Shown: positions 1 to 9,681 of the stretch, one piece after another
Layout: each line of letters begins with the position of its first letter
Position numbering within the stretch: the first letter of the stretch is position 1
Assembly: GCA_963775125.1 (NCBI GenBank)
Contig: CAVZHQ010000002.1
Location: 682,001 to 746,000 of the forward strand
Source of the DNA: JAHECQ01 sp963775125
Lineage (GTDB): Bacteria; Actinomycetota; Acidimicrobiia; Acidimicrobiales; SZUA-35
Direction: 5' to 3'
DNA length: 64,000 nucleotides
Made by a program: the position numbers and the translations under genes
Notes under the pieces: generated by a model
What the model saw: only the letters and a program-made list of their open reading frames with translations
Told to the model about the DNA's origin: nothing
Databases searched by the model: none

Positions 1-189
1 CCCGGCGTAGACCACGACCTGGACGAGGGCGAGGAAATGTGCCTGCTGAACGACGAACAGCACCGCAACGCCGAAGAAGCTGGCGATCAGTGACAGTGCG
101 GCATGCACGGGGTTGTTCTGGAAGATGACGCCGATGGCACCACCGAGCACGATGGCGGCGGCGATGACGAAGACCACTACGTCAATCAA
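1..189 (-). CDS. nuoJ: NADH-quinone oxidoreductase subunit J, N-terminal part (cut by window edge)
   Basis: Partial gene; only about the first 63 residues lie in the window and the rest runs off the left end. The reading begins at a TTG codon that overlaps the nuoI stop and gives a hydrophobic start with two membrane segments, including the NuoJ-typical phrase NNPVHAALSLIASFFGVAVL. NuoJ is a membrane subunit of the proton-pumping arm of Complex I. The order nuoI-nuoJ is the standard one. A GTG four codons later is an alternative start. Confidence 0.85.
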   Translation of the reverse strand, partial: MIDVVVFVIAAAIVLGGAIGVIFQNNPVHAALSLIASFFGVAVLFVVQQAHFLALVQVVVYAG

Positions 190-910
190 TGGTGCCCCCC
201 GTGGTCATCGTGCTCATCGTGGTCTCGTGGCCGTGGCCGTGACCGTGATCGTCATCAGCGGCTTGCATCACGGGAGGATCCTCATGCGCCTGGCCCAACT
301 CGGGGGCCCGCACGCCGTAGCCCAGCTCGCCAGACCAGCCGACTCGGTTCTCGTAGTCGGCACGGCCCGCCGGTGAGGTGGCCCGCATCCAGCCCGACGT
401 GAACTCGTCTTCGCCCGGACGCCAGTCTTCCCACGGGAGATGCTGCGGTCGCCCGGTGACGGCATCGACCAGCAGCTCGTCCTTGGTGTAGATGGCGTCG
501 TCTCGGTTCGTGAAGGAGAACTCGAACAGCTTCGATTCGGTGATGGCCTCGGTGGGGCATGCCTCGACGCAGAGGTCGCAGTGAATGCAGCGCAGATAGT
601 TGATCTCGTAGATGAAACCGAAGCGCTCACCTGGCGATTTGGGATCGTCGACGGGGTTGTCGGCGCCCCGGACGTAGATGCACTTGGCCGGGCAGACACC
701 GGCGCAGAGTTCGCAGCCGATGCACTTCTCCATGCCGTCTTCGTAACGGTTGAGCACATGGCGTCCGTGGGCCCGTTCGGGCTTCGGTGCTTTCTGATCC
801 TTGTCGCTGATCTGCCCGTTCCGGCCGAGCCGGCCGCCGCGGTACTCACGAGTCGTCACGCCCTCGCCCCATTTCCGGAGCGTGACGCCGAATCCTTCGA
901 GGTAACCCAT
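182..910 (-). CDS. nuoI: NADH-quinone oxidoreductase subunit I (two 4Fe-4S clusters)
   Basis: Peripheral-arm subunit of Complex I carrying clusters N6a and N6b on the electron path to quinone. Two classical ferredoxin motifs are visible, CIGCELCAGVCPAKC and CIHCDLCVEACP, near residues 62 and 105. At 242 residues it is longer than most NuoI proteins; the extra length is a C-terminal tail that ends in a His/Asp-rich run (DDDHGHGHGHE), which could bind metal or be disordered. The ATG start overlaps the nuoH stop by one base, so translation is probably coupled. Confidence 0.95.
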   Translation of the reverse strand: MGYLEGFGVTLRKWGEGVTTREYRGGRLGRNGQISDKDQKAPKPERAHGRHVLNRYEDGMEKCIGCELCAGVCPAKCIYVRGADNPVDDPKSPGERFGFIYEINYLRCIHCDLCVEACPTEAITESKLFEFSFTNRDDAIYTKDELLVDAVTGRPQHLPWEDWRPGEDEFTSGWMRATSPAGRADYENRVGWSGELGYGVRAPELGQAHEDPPVMQAADDDHGHGHGHETTMSTMTTGGTID

Positions 911-2235
911 CAGTGATGTCCTCCATCGGCGTGTACCGGCTCTTCGGGGGAGGGCTCAGGCGCCGCCACCAGGACCAAACCTTCTCGGTCGAGGCGATCG
1001 GCACGCGAGTTGGCAACGGCCTTGGTCACCAGCAACCCACCGAGAATCAGGCCACCGATCGAGAACGCAAGCACCACGACCGTGTCGCCAACCGAGTCAC
1101 CGGTAGCCCCAAGATCGCCATTCCGGGCGATGCGGATACCACCGAGGATGAGGAGCCAGGCCAGGGAAATCGGGATGAGGACCTTCCATCCGAGGTTCAT
1201 CAGTTGGTCGTACCGAAGCCGGGGAAGGGTGGCACGGAACCAGACGAACACGAAGAGGAAGACCAACAGCTTGGCGAAGAACAACAGGAAACCGGTGAAC
1301 CAGGAACTGGGCACATCGATGAACGGCAGATCGAAGAACGGTGCGGGGCCGCCGAAGAAGAGCGTGACGATGATGCCGCCCATGGTCACGGTGTTCATGA
1401 ACTCGGCCAGGAAGAACAGGGCGAAGCGGATCGAGGAGTATTCGGTATGGAACCCGCCGACCAGTTCCTGCTCGGCCTCGACGAGGTCGAAGGGTGGGCG
1501 ATTGAGTTCGGCGGTGCCGGAGATGAGGAACACGACGAATGGCAGGAAACCCGTGGCGACCACGTGCCAGCGGGTGATGCTGGAGGCCTGCGACAGGACG
1601 AGGTCGTGGGTGCTGAGTGCGCCACTGACGAGAAGAACCGCCGCCAGAGACAGCCCGAGTGCCGCTTCGTAGCTGATGGCCTGGGCCGACGCTCGGACGG
1701 AACCGAGCAGCGGGTACTTCGAGCCTGACGACCAGCCGGCGAGCATGACGCCGTAGATGCCGAGTGAGCTCATGGCGAGGAAGAAGAGGATGCCGACCGG
1801 GACGTCGGCCACCTGCCAGAAGAAGGTGCGGCCGAACAGCGTGCTGGAACCGTCACCTCCGCCGGAGAAGTCGCCGGCGATGGGCACCAGGGTGAAGGTG
1901 AGAAACGCTGGTACCAACGACAGGTAGGGCGCCAGCTGGAAGACGAAACGATCGGCACGGCTCGGAATGAGGTCTTCCTTGAAGAAGAGCTTGATGCCAT
2001 CGGCGAGGGTTTGGAAGAGTCCGAACGGGCCGGCGACGTTGGGACCGATCCGGTTCTGGAGCCGGCTGACCACCTTGCGTTCGAACCAAACCATCAGCAT
2101 GGTCGAGACGAGACAGAGGACGAACCCGATGACGGCGATGACTATGGCGAGGACGACGTCGCCGAAATCGACGCCGTCGGAAAGGAACGGATGACCCGCG
2201 CCCAGCAAACCTGCGGTTGGGAGAAGCCCCGCCAT
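910..2235 (-). CDS. nuoH: NADH-quinone oxidoreductase subunit H
   Basis: Membrane subunit of Complex I that forms much of the quinone-binding channel at the junction with the peripheral arm. The protein (441 residues) has about eight membrane segments and the family signature WFERKVVSRLQNRIGPN near residue 45. The open frame continues far upstream inside nuoG, but that part is a charged, Arg-rich shadow. The ATG chosen here overlaps the nuoG stop by one base (TGATG), as at other junctions of this operon, and directly precedes the first membrane helix. Confidence 0.95.
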   Translation of the reverse strand: MAGLLPTAGLLGAGHPFLSDGVDFGDVVLAIVIAVIGFVLCLVSTMLMVWFERKVVSRLQNRIGPNVAGPFGLFQTLADGIKLFFKEDLIPSRADRFVFQLAPYLSLVPAFLTFTLVPIAGDFSGGGDGSSTLFGRTFFWQVADVPVGILFFLAMSSLGIYGVMLAGWSSGSKYPLLGSVRASAQAISYEAALGLSLAAVLLVSGALSTHDLVLSQASSITRWHVVATGFLPFVVFLISGTAELNRPPFDLVEAEQELVGGFHTEYSSIRFALFFLAEFMNTVTMGGIIVTLFFGGPAPFFDLPFIDVPSSWFTGFLLFFAKLLVFLFVFVWFRATLPRLRYDQLMNLGWKVLIPISLAWLLILGGIRIARNGDLGATGDSVGDTVVVLAFSIGGLILGGLLVTKAVANSRADRLDREGLVLVAAPEPSPEEPVHADGGHH

Positions 2236-4637
2236 CAGTTGGCCGAAACCCTGATCTCGACCACGGCTTCCCCGGCCGTCAACAGGCGACTGGCGTCGAA
2301 CCCGGAATGGCGGAACGGGAGACGGGCAGCGCCTCGGGGCAACGCATCCGAGGGTTGAATGGCAACTCGGTGCGTGCCGACCGACGAGGTGACCGTCACT
2401 TCGGTCCCGGCAGCGACCCCGACACGATCGAAGTCCTCGCGGGACAACGACAACACCGCGTCGCCGGCCAGACCGGCCAACGACGGAGATTCCTGCACCA
2501 TGGTTCCCAGGTCCCAGAGCTTTCGATCGACCACCAACCGCAGACCGTAGCCGTCGAGCGGCGGGGCGACGACCGAACGTCCAAGGTCGGGAGCCCAATC
2601 TCGGGAGAGGTCGAGGAGCTGACCGTCCTCGGCGCCGGTGAGACGCTGCCAGTCGACGCCGGCAAACGAGCCGACGGCGGCGCTCAGGGCCTCGCGGCAT
2701 TCGACGAGCGAACCGAAACCGAGGTCGGCGTCGGCCGACATTGCCACGTCGACGGCGATCATCCAGTCGGAACGCGCCTGCCCCGGCGGCGTCACTTTGG
2801 CCGCCACGGGAGAGAGTCGGCCTTCGAGGTTGAGGAAGGAGCCTTCGACCTCGCCGTAACCCGCAGCCGGAAGCACGATGCCGGCGTAGCGGCAGGACTC
2901 GGTCATGAACAGGTCGACCGCGATCAGGTTGGCGACGTTGGCCAAGGCCGATTGGGCCCGCTCGGCATCGGGAACGTCACCCAACGGGTCAGCGCCCAGG
3001 AGGATGAGCGTGTCGATCTCGCCGTTGGCTGCAGCGTCCAGAATGCCGATGGCGTCAGCCTGTTTCGCGCCGGTTCGCCGCAGACCGCCCGGTCCGAACC
3101 CTGGGGCGAAGCCCAGCTCGAGGGCGCCATGCACGTTGCCTCGCCGCAGTGCCGGCAGGAACCGGGCGCCATCGATGCCGCCGACGATGGCGGCAATGGC
3201 TTCGGCGGCAAACCCGGCATCTTCGGCCAGATTGCCACGACCGCCGATGACGGTGAGGGGGCGACCCGATGCGATCAGGCGGGCGGCCGTCTCGAACGCT
3301 CCCCCACCGGTTCCGGCGAGGGCATCCCGGGCGGCCTGGTGAACCGTGCCCGGCACCGGGTGGATGCTGGCCGCAGCCAAGGACGAAAGGCTGGTTGTTC
3401 CAGGCGTGAGCTCGATGAGGGAGACCCCGTCGTTCTCGATGCCGTGACGAAGCCGCAGGAACAGGGTCGGCAGCTCTTCCTTCAGGTCGGCGCCGATGTG
3501 GACGACGACGCCGCCCGGTGCGCAGGCCTGGGCGATCGTGGCGCGAGGAAGCCCAAGGACCAGTTCGGCGGGCAATCCGTCGGCGAGTTGGACGTCGGCT
3601 TCGACCGAAGCGGCGAGTTCGTTGAGCAGAGCCGACCAGGCGAACTGGGCCTCGACCGTGAGTCGAGCGCCGCCGAGGACGCCCACCCGCTTGCCCTTGA
3701 TGGCCTCGGCCACCAGAGACGACGCCGCCGACCACCGGGCCGAGACGAACGCTTCGCCTTCGCGTCGCAGCGGTTCAACCAGCCGGGTCGGTCCAGCGGA
3801 TGCCTCGTACCCGAAGCGCTCCTTGTCCGAGAGCCAGCCCCAGTTGGTTGCCTCGGAGTCGAGGCCGAGTACGCGGACCAGCCGGTCACGCGTCGACTGG
3901 AGGACGACTCGGGCGCCGGTGGTGTCGACCGTCGACGTGGACTCGATTTCGGTGAGGTCCCACGGCCGCGCCGCGAACCGATACGGCTCGGCGGTCAGGG
4001 CGCCGACAGGACAGATCTGCACCGTGTTGCCCGAGAAATACGAGGCAAAGGGGTGGTCGGGGAAGGTGTTGACCTGCGTCTCGTTACCCCGAGCGATGAA
4101 ATGGATCAGGGGGTCGCCGGCGACGTCCTTGGCGAACCGGGTGCAGCGATCGCAGAGGATGCAGCGCTCTCGGTCGAGGTAGACGAGGTCGCTGATGGCG
4201 ATGGGTTTCTCGTAGTGCCGCTTCTCCTCGACGAATCGGCTCTCGCCTGGTCCGAAGGCCACCGTCTGATCCTGGAGCGGACATTCGCCACCCTTGTCGC
4301 AGACCGGACAGTCGAGCGGGTGATTGACGAGCAGCATCTCGAGAATCCCCTCTTGCGCCCGCTTGGCCCGGGGGCTTTCGGTGTCGACCACCATGCCGTC
4401 GGCGACGGTGATCATGCACGACGGCTGCAGGCCGGGTCCGCGGCCCGAGTCGACATCGACCAGGCACATGCGACACATGCCGACCGGCTTCATACGCTCG
4501 TGGTAGCAGAACCGGGGAATGTAGGTGCCGGCGCGCTCGGCGGCGGCGATGACGAGTTCGCCCGGAGCGCAGGCGATCGGTGCACCGTTGACGGTGATGC
4601 TCAGTGCCGGCGGAGCGTCCGTTGGTTGATCAGCCAC
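2235..4637 (-). CDS. nuoG: NADH-quinone oxidoreductase subunit G
   Basis: Large iron-sulfur subunit of the Complex I peripheral arm (800 residues). The N-terminal 2Fe-2S domain has C44, C55 and C58 (CYHERMKPVGMCRMC) plus a downstream Cys. A His/Cys-ligated cluster region follows (CPVCDKGGECPL) and then CILCDRC. The long C-terminal half is molybdopterin-oxidoreductase-like, as in all NuoG. It starts at GTG and overlaps the end of nuoF by 8 bases. The long open frame on the opposite strand here is a codon-bias shadow. Confidence 0.95.
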   Translation of the reverse strand: MADQPTDAPPALSITVNGAPIACAPGELVIAAAERAGTYIPRFCYHERMKPVGMCRMCLVDVDSGRGPGLQPSCMITVADGMVVDTESPRAKRAQEGILEMLLVNHPLDCPVCDKGGECPLQDQTVAFGPGESRFVEEKRHYEKPIAISDLVYLDRERCILCDRCTRFAKDVAGDPLIHFIARGNETQVNTFPDHPFASYFSGNTVQICPVGALTAEPYRFAARPWDLTEIESTSTVDTTGARVVLQSTRDRLVRVLGLDSEATNWGWLSDKERFGYEASAGPTRLVEPLRREGEAFVSARWSAASSLVAEAIKGKRVGVLGGARLTVEAQFAWSALLNELAASVEADVQLADGLPAELVLGLPRATIAQACAPGGVVVHIGADLKEELPTLFLRLRHGIENDGVSLIELTPGTTSLSSLAAASIHPVPGTVHQAARDALAGTGGGAFETAARLIASGRPLTVIGGRGNLAEDAGFAAEAIAAIVGGIDGARFLPALRRGNVHGALELGFAPGFGPGGLRRTGAKQADAIGILDAAANGEIDTLILLGADPLGDVPDAERAQSALANVANLIAVDLFMTESCRYAGIVLPAAGYGEVEGSFLNLEGRLSPVAAKVTPPGQARSDWMIAVDVAMSADADLGFGSLVECREALSAAVGSFAGVDWQRLTGAEDGQLLDLSRDWAPDLGRSVVAPPLDGYGLRLVVDRKLWDLGTMVQESPSLAGLAGDAVLSLSREDFDRVGVAAGTEVTVTSSVGTHRVAIQPSDALPRGAARLPFRHSGFDASRLLTAGEAVVEIRVSAN

Positions 4638-6099
4638 TGTGGGTCAGACCTTTCAGCTCGACCGGAACGCCTCTGGGTCGATCGTCGACCGAGGCGTGGT
4701 CGTGATGGGCATCGTCGGCATGGGCGTCGTCGGCAGAGACCCGGGCGTCGAATTCCTCGGGGAACAGGGTGAGTGCGGAGTGCACCGGGGCGAAGGCCGA
4801 TGGACCGACGAAGCAGATGGTGGTCATCTGGTACGGGAAGGGAGAGGCCGACAGGCCGAGTCGTTCACTGGAAGCGTGCGGAAAATTCCCGGGACAAATC
4901 GAGGCACCGACCTCGAGGAGAAGGTCGAGATCGCGTCGGGTGCCGTTGCCATCGACCACTCGGGACAGGATGCGCTCGAGCCAGGTTCCACCTTCTCGGC
5001 AGGGGACGCACTTGCCGCACGATTCGTGGGCGTAGAACCGGGTGAGGCTGAGCGCGGCCTTTGGGATGTCGGTGGTCTCGTCCATGACCATGATGGCTCC
5101 GGAGCCCAGCATGGATCCCTGCGGACCGATCTGACTGCCTTCGAAGGGAAGGTCGAGTTGTTCAGGAGTGAACCACGGAGCTGAGCCGCCCCCGGGGACG
5201 AAGGCCTTGAGCGCTCGATCCTCTCGGATCCCCCCGCAGTACTCCTCGTTGTACAGCAGATCACGGAAGGTGGTGGATCCGTTGATGATCTCGTAGACGC
5301 CCGGGCGCTTGACATGCCCGGACACCGCGACCATGCGCGTACCCGGCGAGGTCTCGGTACCGATGGCCTTGTAAGCGGCTGCGCCGTTGTTGAGGATCCA
5401 GGGGAGATTGGCCAACGTCTCGACGTTGTTGACGATGGTCGGCTTGCCGTAGAGACCGATGGCGGCCGGGAAGTAGGGCGGCTTCAGTCGAGGCATGCCG
5501 CGATTGCCCTCGAGGCTCTCGATCAGCGCGGTCTCCTCGCCGACAACGTAGGCACCGGCACCCCAATGCAGCACGATGTCGACCGAGAAACCGCTACCGA
5601 GGACGTTCTTGCCCACGTAGCCGGCGGCGTAGGCGTCGTTCAGGGCCTTGGCGACGCGCTCTTGGGCAAGGGCCATCTCGCCCCGGATGTACAGAAAGCA
5701 TTGGCTCAGGCCCACGGCGTAGCAGGCGATGAGGCAACCTTCGATGAGCTGGTGCGGGTCCCGCTCCATGAGCAAGCGGTCCTTGTAGGTGCCGGGCTCG
5801 GACTCGTCACCGTTGACCACGAGGTACCGCGGCCACACGTCGGCCGGCATGAACCCCCACTTGACACCGGCCGGGAAGCCGGCGCCGCCCCGTCCGAGCA
5901 CGGTCGCGTCGCGGACCTCGGCGTGGACCGCCGCAGGTGGGCGACCGAGCGCCGAGCGAAGACCTTCGTAGCCACCTGTGGCCAGGTATCGCTCGAGGGT
6001 GTAGCTGTCTTCGTACTCGAAGCGACTGGTGACGATGCGCGGGGTCTCGTTGGCGATGAACCCGGGTGCGTGGGGAAGGGCAGTGCCGGCCGGACTCAC
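4630..6099 (-). CDS. nuoF: NADH-quinone oxidoreductase subunit F (NADH and FMN binding)
   Basis: NADH-dehydrogenase subunit of Complex I, holding FMN and cluster N3 (489 residues). Visible are the glycine-rich flavin/NADH motif GRGGAGFPAGVKWGF near residue 53 and the cluster motif ESCGKCVPCREG near residue 330. Between this motif and the last cluster cysteine there is a segment of roughly 25 residues (around GNFPHASSERLG) absent from the commonest NuoF proteins. The GTG start overlaps the nuoE stop (GTGA) and has a strong AGGAGG ribosome-binding site; the upstream open frame is not used. Confidence 0.95.
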   Translation of the reverse strand: MSPAGTALPHAPGFIANETPRIVTSRFEYEDSYTLERYLATGGYEGLRSALGRPPAAVHAEVRDATVLGRGGAGFPAGVKWGFMPADVWPRYLVVNGDESEPGTYKDRLLMERDPHQLIEGCLIACYAVGLSQCFLYIRGEMALAQERVAKALNDAYAAGYVGKNVLGSGFSVDIVLHWGAGAYVVGEETALIESLEGNRGMPRLKPPYFPAAIGLYGKPTIVNNVETLANLPWILNNGAAAYKAIGTETSPGTRMVAVSGHVKRPGVYEIINGSTTFRDLLYNEEYCGGIREDRALKAFVPGGGSAPWFTPEQLDLPFEGSQIGPQGSMLGSGAIMVMDETTDIPKAALSLTRFYAHESCGKCVPCREGGTWLERILSRVVDGNGTRRDLDLLLEVGASICPGNFPHASSERLGLSASPFPYQMTTICFVGPSAFAPVHSALTLFPEEFDARVSADDAHADDAHHDHASVDDRPRGVPVELKGLTHSG

Positions 6100-6704
6100 T
6101 TGGCCTCCTGTGCGGGCAGCCACTCGGGCGGACCGGTGACCTGTTCGGGCGGCACCGCGCCGACGGATCGATTGGTCGGGATGTGCTGACGAACGCGTGA
6201 GAGCGTTCCGTGCTGGGGAACGTCCTTGACGCCGGAGCGCAGGTCGTTGACGAGCTGATCGAAGTCGGACGGAGAGACTCGATACTCGTGTCGGTAGTTG
6301 ACCTGGAGGCAGGGAGCCTCGGTGCATGCTGCCTGACACTCGGCCTTCTCGAGGGTGAACAGGCCGTCGGCGGTCGTACCGCCAACCGCCACCCCGAGGA
6401 CGTGCTCGGCGTAATGCAGCAACTCGTCGGCACCGAGCAACTGGCAGGACATCGTCCCGCAGATGTTGACGAGATAGCGGCCGGTCGGAGCCAGTTTGAA
6501 CATCTCGTAGAACGAGCAGGTGCCGAGCACTTCAGCAGGTGTGACGCCGACCAACTCGGCCAGATGCTCCATGGCGTCGTTGGTGATGTGGCCGTCCTGC
6601 TCTTGGGCCAGGTGGAGCAACGGGATGAGGGCCGACTTGGGACGGGGATACCGGCCGATGATCTCCCGTGCCAGCATCTCATTGCCGGAGTTGAGACGGC
6701 TCAT
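6096..6704 (-). CDS. nuoE: NADH-quinone oxidoreductase subunit E
   Basis: Thioredoxin-fold 2Fe-2S subunit (cluster N1a) that sits next to NuoF. The four ligands are seen as C-x4-C in ICGTMSC and C-x3-C in ECQAAC, separated by about 40 residues, as expected. Length (202 residues) is a little above the family norm because of a C-terminal tail rich in Pro. The ATG overlaps the nuoD stop (ATGA), which supports the start. Confidence 0.95.
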   Translation of the reverse strand: MSRLNSGNEMLAREIIGRYPRPKSALIPLLHLAQEQDGHITNDAMEHLAELVGVTPAEVLGTCSFYEMFKLAPTGRYLVNICGTMSCQLLGADELLHYAEHVLGVAVGGTTADGLFTLEKAECQAACTEAPCLQVNYRHEYRVSPSDFDQLVNDLRSGVKDVPQHGTLSRVRQHIPTNRSVGAVPPEQVTGPPEWLPAQEAK

Positions 6705-8015
6705 CGGTCGACCTCGCCCATGATGGGGTCGACGGAGGAAATGATGGCCACGCCGTCGGCCAACATGCCATTGGCCATCATGTGCGGCAACGACTGCAGG
6801 TTCACGAAGCTCGGTCCTCTGATGTGCATGCGGTACGGCTTGGGCGATCCGTCGCTGACCAGGTAGCAGCCGAGCTCACCACGCGGCGACTCGACCGCGG
6901 CGTAGGCCTCACCGGCCGGAACCTTGAAACCTTCGGTGAAGATCTTGAAGTGGTGGATCAGCGCTTCCATGGACTCGTCGATTCGGGCCCTTGGCGGAGG
7001 TGTCACCTTGGCGTCGCCTACTCGATAGTCGCCTTTGGGCATCTTGTCCAAGATCTGTTCGACGATTCGCAGTGACTCGCGAATCTCGTTGAGCCGGATG
7101 GCGTACCGGTCGAAGGCATCCCCGTAGGAGCCGACCACGACGTCGAAGTCGACCTGGTCGTACGCCAGGTACGGCTCGTCGCGACGGAGATCCCACGGGC
7201 ACCCCCGTGCTGCGAAGGATGGGCCCGGTGACCGAGAGCGCCATGGCTTCCTCGGCCGACAGGACGCCGACTCCCTGCAACCGTTCGCGCCAGATCGGCT
7301 GCCCGGTCATGAGGACGTCGTACTCCGCGAGGCGTGGCGGGATCATGGTGAGCAGTTTCTCCACCTCGCCTCGCCATCCATCGGGAAGATCGGCGGCCAC
7401 TCCCCCGGGTCGGATGTAGTTGTGGTTCATCCGCAGACCGGTCACGATCTCGAAGAAGCGGAGCACTTCCTCGCGTTCACGCCAGCCGTAGATCATCATG
7501 GATACCGCCCCGAGGTCCATGCCATTGGTGGCCATGAACAGCAGGTGCGACGAGACCCGGTTGAGCTCGGTCATGAGCATCCGAATCCAGACCGCTCGCT
7601 CGGGGACCTCGATACCCAGCAACTTCTCGGTCGCCAGCGAGAACGCCAGCTCGGTGAACAGCGGCGAGGCGTAGTCCATTCGAGTGACGTTGGTGGGTCC
7701 CTGGAGGAACGTGAGCGACTCGCCGGTCTTCTCCATTCCCGTGTGCAGGTACCCGATGACCGGCTTCGATCGGCGGACGGTCTCGCCGTCCATCTCGAGC
7801 ATCAGGCGCAATACCCCGTGGGTGGAGGGGTGTTGGGGGCCCATGTTGACCAGCATGGTCTGATCGTTCTCGCCCTCGAGCGGCGAGTTGACCAGCTCGG
7901 CTGCGTGGACCTCGGACATTCGCAGCACGGCGTCGCGGCGAGGAAGCAGGCCGAGGCGCCCTCCGGGGCCAGTGGAGGAGGAAGACCCGGTCGGGACGGA
8001 ATCAGTGACGGTCAT
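6701..8015 (-). CDS. nuoD: NADH-quinone oxidoreductase subunit D, interrupted by a +1 frameshift
   Basis: Quinone-site 49-kDa-type subunit of Complex I. The first frame starts with ATG at 8015 and carries NMGPQHPSTHGVLRL and HTGMEKTGE, then reads normally to GPILRSTGVP at about 7197. There the frame must move by one base to continue WDLRRDEPYLAYDQVDFDVVVGS and on to the normal C terminus SVDPIMGEVDR. One extra base in the CCCGTGGG stretch explains this. NuoD is essential to Complex I and all its neighbours are intact, so a sequencing error is more likely than a pseudogene. Confidence 0.9.
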
Positions 8016-8025
8016 CGTTGCGCTC

Positions 8026-8568
8026 CTACCGTGGCCCTGGGGCGCCTTTGAACTGCACCGGAATCGATCCGATGCCGTAGTCCTTGCGCAGCGGATGGCC
8101 CTCCCAGGTCTCGGGCATCAGAATGCGTGAAAGGTCGGGATGTCCCTCGAACACGATGCCGAACATGTCGAACACCTCGCGCTCCATGAAATCGCAACCG
8201 GGGAAGAGCTCGTAGAGCGACGCAATCGTGGTGTCTGCGACGGGGATCTGAATCCGGGCGCGTATCCGCTCGCGGCGCGCCTGGTTCATGAAGCTGGCCA
8301 CCACCTCGAAGCGCTCCGGCTGCACACTGGTCGGCAGTGCGCGGGGGACCGCGTAGGTGAGGTAATCGACCGCGGTGAGATCGATGCACATGGTGAAACC
8401 GTCGGCCAACAGCTCCGTCGCAACCGCCAACCATTGGTCACGATTTGGGTGGATGACCGCAGAGCCCAGGCTGTCGGTGAGCAGACAGCCGAACCGTTCG
8501 GGTTCAGGATCCGGCGGCGGAGTGTCGGGCAGGGCGTCAAGCGCTGAGTCTTGGGCGGACTCGCTCAT
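8026..8568 (-). CDS. nuoC: NADH-quinone oxidoreductase subunit C
   Basis: Peripheral 30-kDa-type subunit of Complex I (180 residues), without cofactors, that packs against NuoD. The signature FPGCDFMEREVFDMFGIVFEGHPDLSRIL and the end HPLRKDYGIG are diagnostic. It lies between nuoB (overlap of 4 bases) and nuoD (gap of 10 bases). The N-terminal 25 residues are Asp/Pro-rich and not conserved in the family. Confidence 0.95.
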   Translation of the reverse strand: MSESAQDSALDALPDTPPPDPEPERFGCLLTDSLGSAVIHPNRDQWLAVATELLADGFTMCIDLTAVDYLTYAVPRALPTSVQPERFEVVASFMNQARRERIRARIQIPVADTTIASLYELFPGCDFMEREVFDMFGIVFEGHPDLSRILMPETWEGHPLRKDYGIGSIPVQFKGAPGPR

Positions 8569-9155
8569 CGGGCGCGCCCCAGGGTCACAAGCTGGGGAGC
8601 CCCCTGGCCGTCGCGCTGTTCGACGATCAGCCCGGCGCCGGCGCCCGTCGAGGAACGTCGGCGGAGAAGCTCACCGTTCTCGATCTTGTTGTGCAGGGTA
8701 TTGATGGCATGCAGCAGCGTCTCGGGGCCGGGCGGGCAGCCGGGGGCATAGACATCGACGGGCACGATCTGGTCGACGCCCTGCACGATCGCGTAGTTGT
8801 TGAACATGCCGCCGCTCGAGGCGCAGACGCCCATGGAGATGACCCACTTGGGTTCCATCATCTGGTCGTAGACCTGTCGCAGCACGGGAGCCATCTTCTG
8901 GCTGACCCGGCCGGCGACGATCATGACGTCGGCCTGGCGCGGCGAAGCGCGGAAGACCTCCATGCCGAGGCGGGCGATGTCGTAGTGCGAGCCACCAGTC
9001 GCCATCATCTCGATGGCACAGCAAGCCAGGCCGAAGGTGGCAGGCCACGATGAGCGCGCCCTGCTCCAGTTGACCAACTGCTCGATGCGGGCGGTGATGA
9101 CGTTGTGCTCCAGGCCGCCGAGGCCGTTGTCCTGAACATCGCCGATGATTCCCAT
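8565..9155 (-). CDS. nuoB: NADH-quinone oxidoreductase subunit B (cluster N2)
   Basis: Carries the terminal 4Fe-4S cluster N2 that hands electrons to quinone. The tandem cysteines in GLACCAIEMM (about residue 46), the cysteine in SMGVCASSGGMFNNY and the one in VYAPGCPPGPE are the expected four ligands. At 196 residues it has a short family-atypical tail after HNKIENGE. The start overlaps the nuoA stop by one base. Confidence 0.96.
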   Translation of the reverse strand: MGIIGDVQDNGLGGLEHNVITARIEQLVNWSRARSSWPATFGLACCAIEMMATGGSHYDIARLGMEVFRASPRQADVMIVAGRVSQKMAPVLRQVYDQMMEPKWVISMGVCASSGGMFNNYAIVQGVDQIVPVDVYAPGCPPGPETLLHAINTLHNKIENGELLRRRSSTGAGAGLIVEQRDGQGAPQLVTLGRAR

Positions 9156-9631
9156 CAGGCTGCTGCTCCTTTGCGTTCAGCCTCGACATAACGGCCTTCA
9201 GCGCCGACGCGGCGAACGGTGGACGAGGTGGTTCGGCCGGCGTCGACCAATGGTGATTGCCGGCGGTTGACCTGCAAGGGTCCCCAATCAAGCGCACCCT
9301 TCGACACGAGGTAGACGAAGGACTCGAACACCATGGCCGAGAACAGCAGGATCGAGAGCAGTCCGAAGAGGCCGAGCTCTTGATGCGTCACCGCCCAGGG
9401 ATACAGGAACACGATCTCGATGTCGAAGATGACGAAGAGCATGGCCACCAGATAGAAGCGGACCGGGAACCGCTGCGGCGGCTCACGTCCCGGCACGATG
9501 CCGCATTCGTAGGGCGCAAGCTTTTCCTCGGTCGGTCGCCGGGGAGCGAGGAGTTTGGAGGCGACGAAGCTCAGCGCGGCGAACAGAATCGCCAAAATGA
9601 GCAGCGCCAGAACCGGCAGGTACTGCGCCAT
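9155..9631 (-). CDS. nuoA: NADH-quinone oxidoreductase subunit A
   Basis: Small membrane subunit of Complex I with three predicted helices, at the quinone-channel entrance. The central motif LAPYECGIVPGREPPQRFPVRFYL and the following DIEIVFLYPWA are characteristic. The C-terminal 45 residues are a polar extension rich in Arg and Ser. It is the first of the ten nuo genes; only 50 bases separate it from the upstream membrane-protein gene, so Complex I is probably co-transcribed with the bc-complex genes. Confidence 0.95.
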   Translation of the reverse strand: MAQYLPVLALLILAILFAALSFVASKLLAPRRPTEEKLAPYECGIVPGREPPQRFPVRFYLVAMLFVIFDIEIVFLYPWAVTHQELGLFGLLSILLFSAMVFESFVYLVSKGALDWGPLQVNRRQSPLVDAGRTTSSTVRRVGAEGRYVEAERKGAAA

Positions 9632-9681
9632 GGGCTTCTCCGTTTCTCGACTAGAGGTTCAGACGAACGAGCAGGCAGACA

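Noticed and set aside
2217..4772. 851-codon open frame on the plus strand opposite nuoG
   Set aside because: It mirrors nuoG codon phase in GC-rich DNA, has no recognisable domain, and its composition is Arg/Gly/Asp-rich as in other antisense shadows.
7190..7205. Programmed ribosomal frameshift in nuoD
   Set aside because: No slippery heptamer with downstream structure is obvious, and similar +1 shifts occur in a dozen unrelated genes, so sequencing error explains them better.
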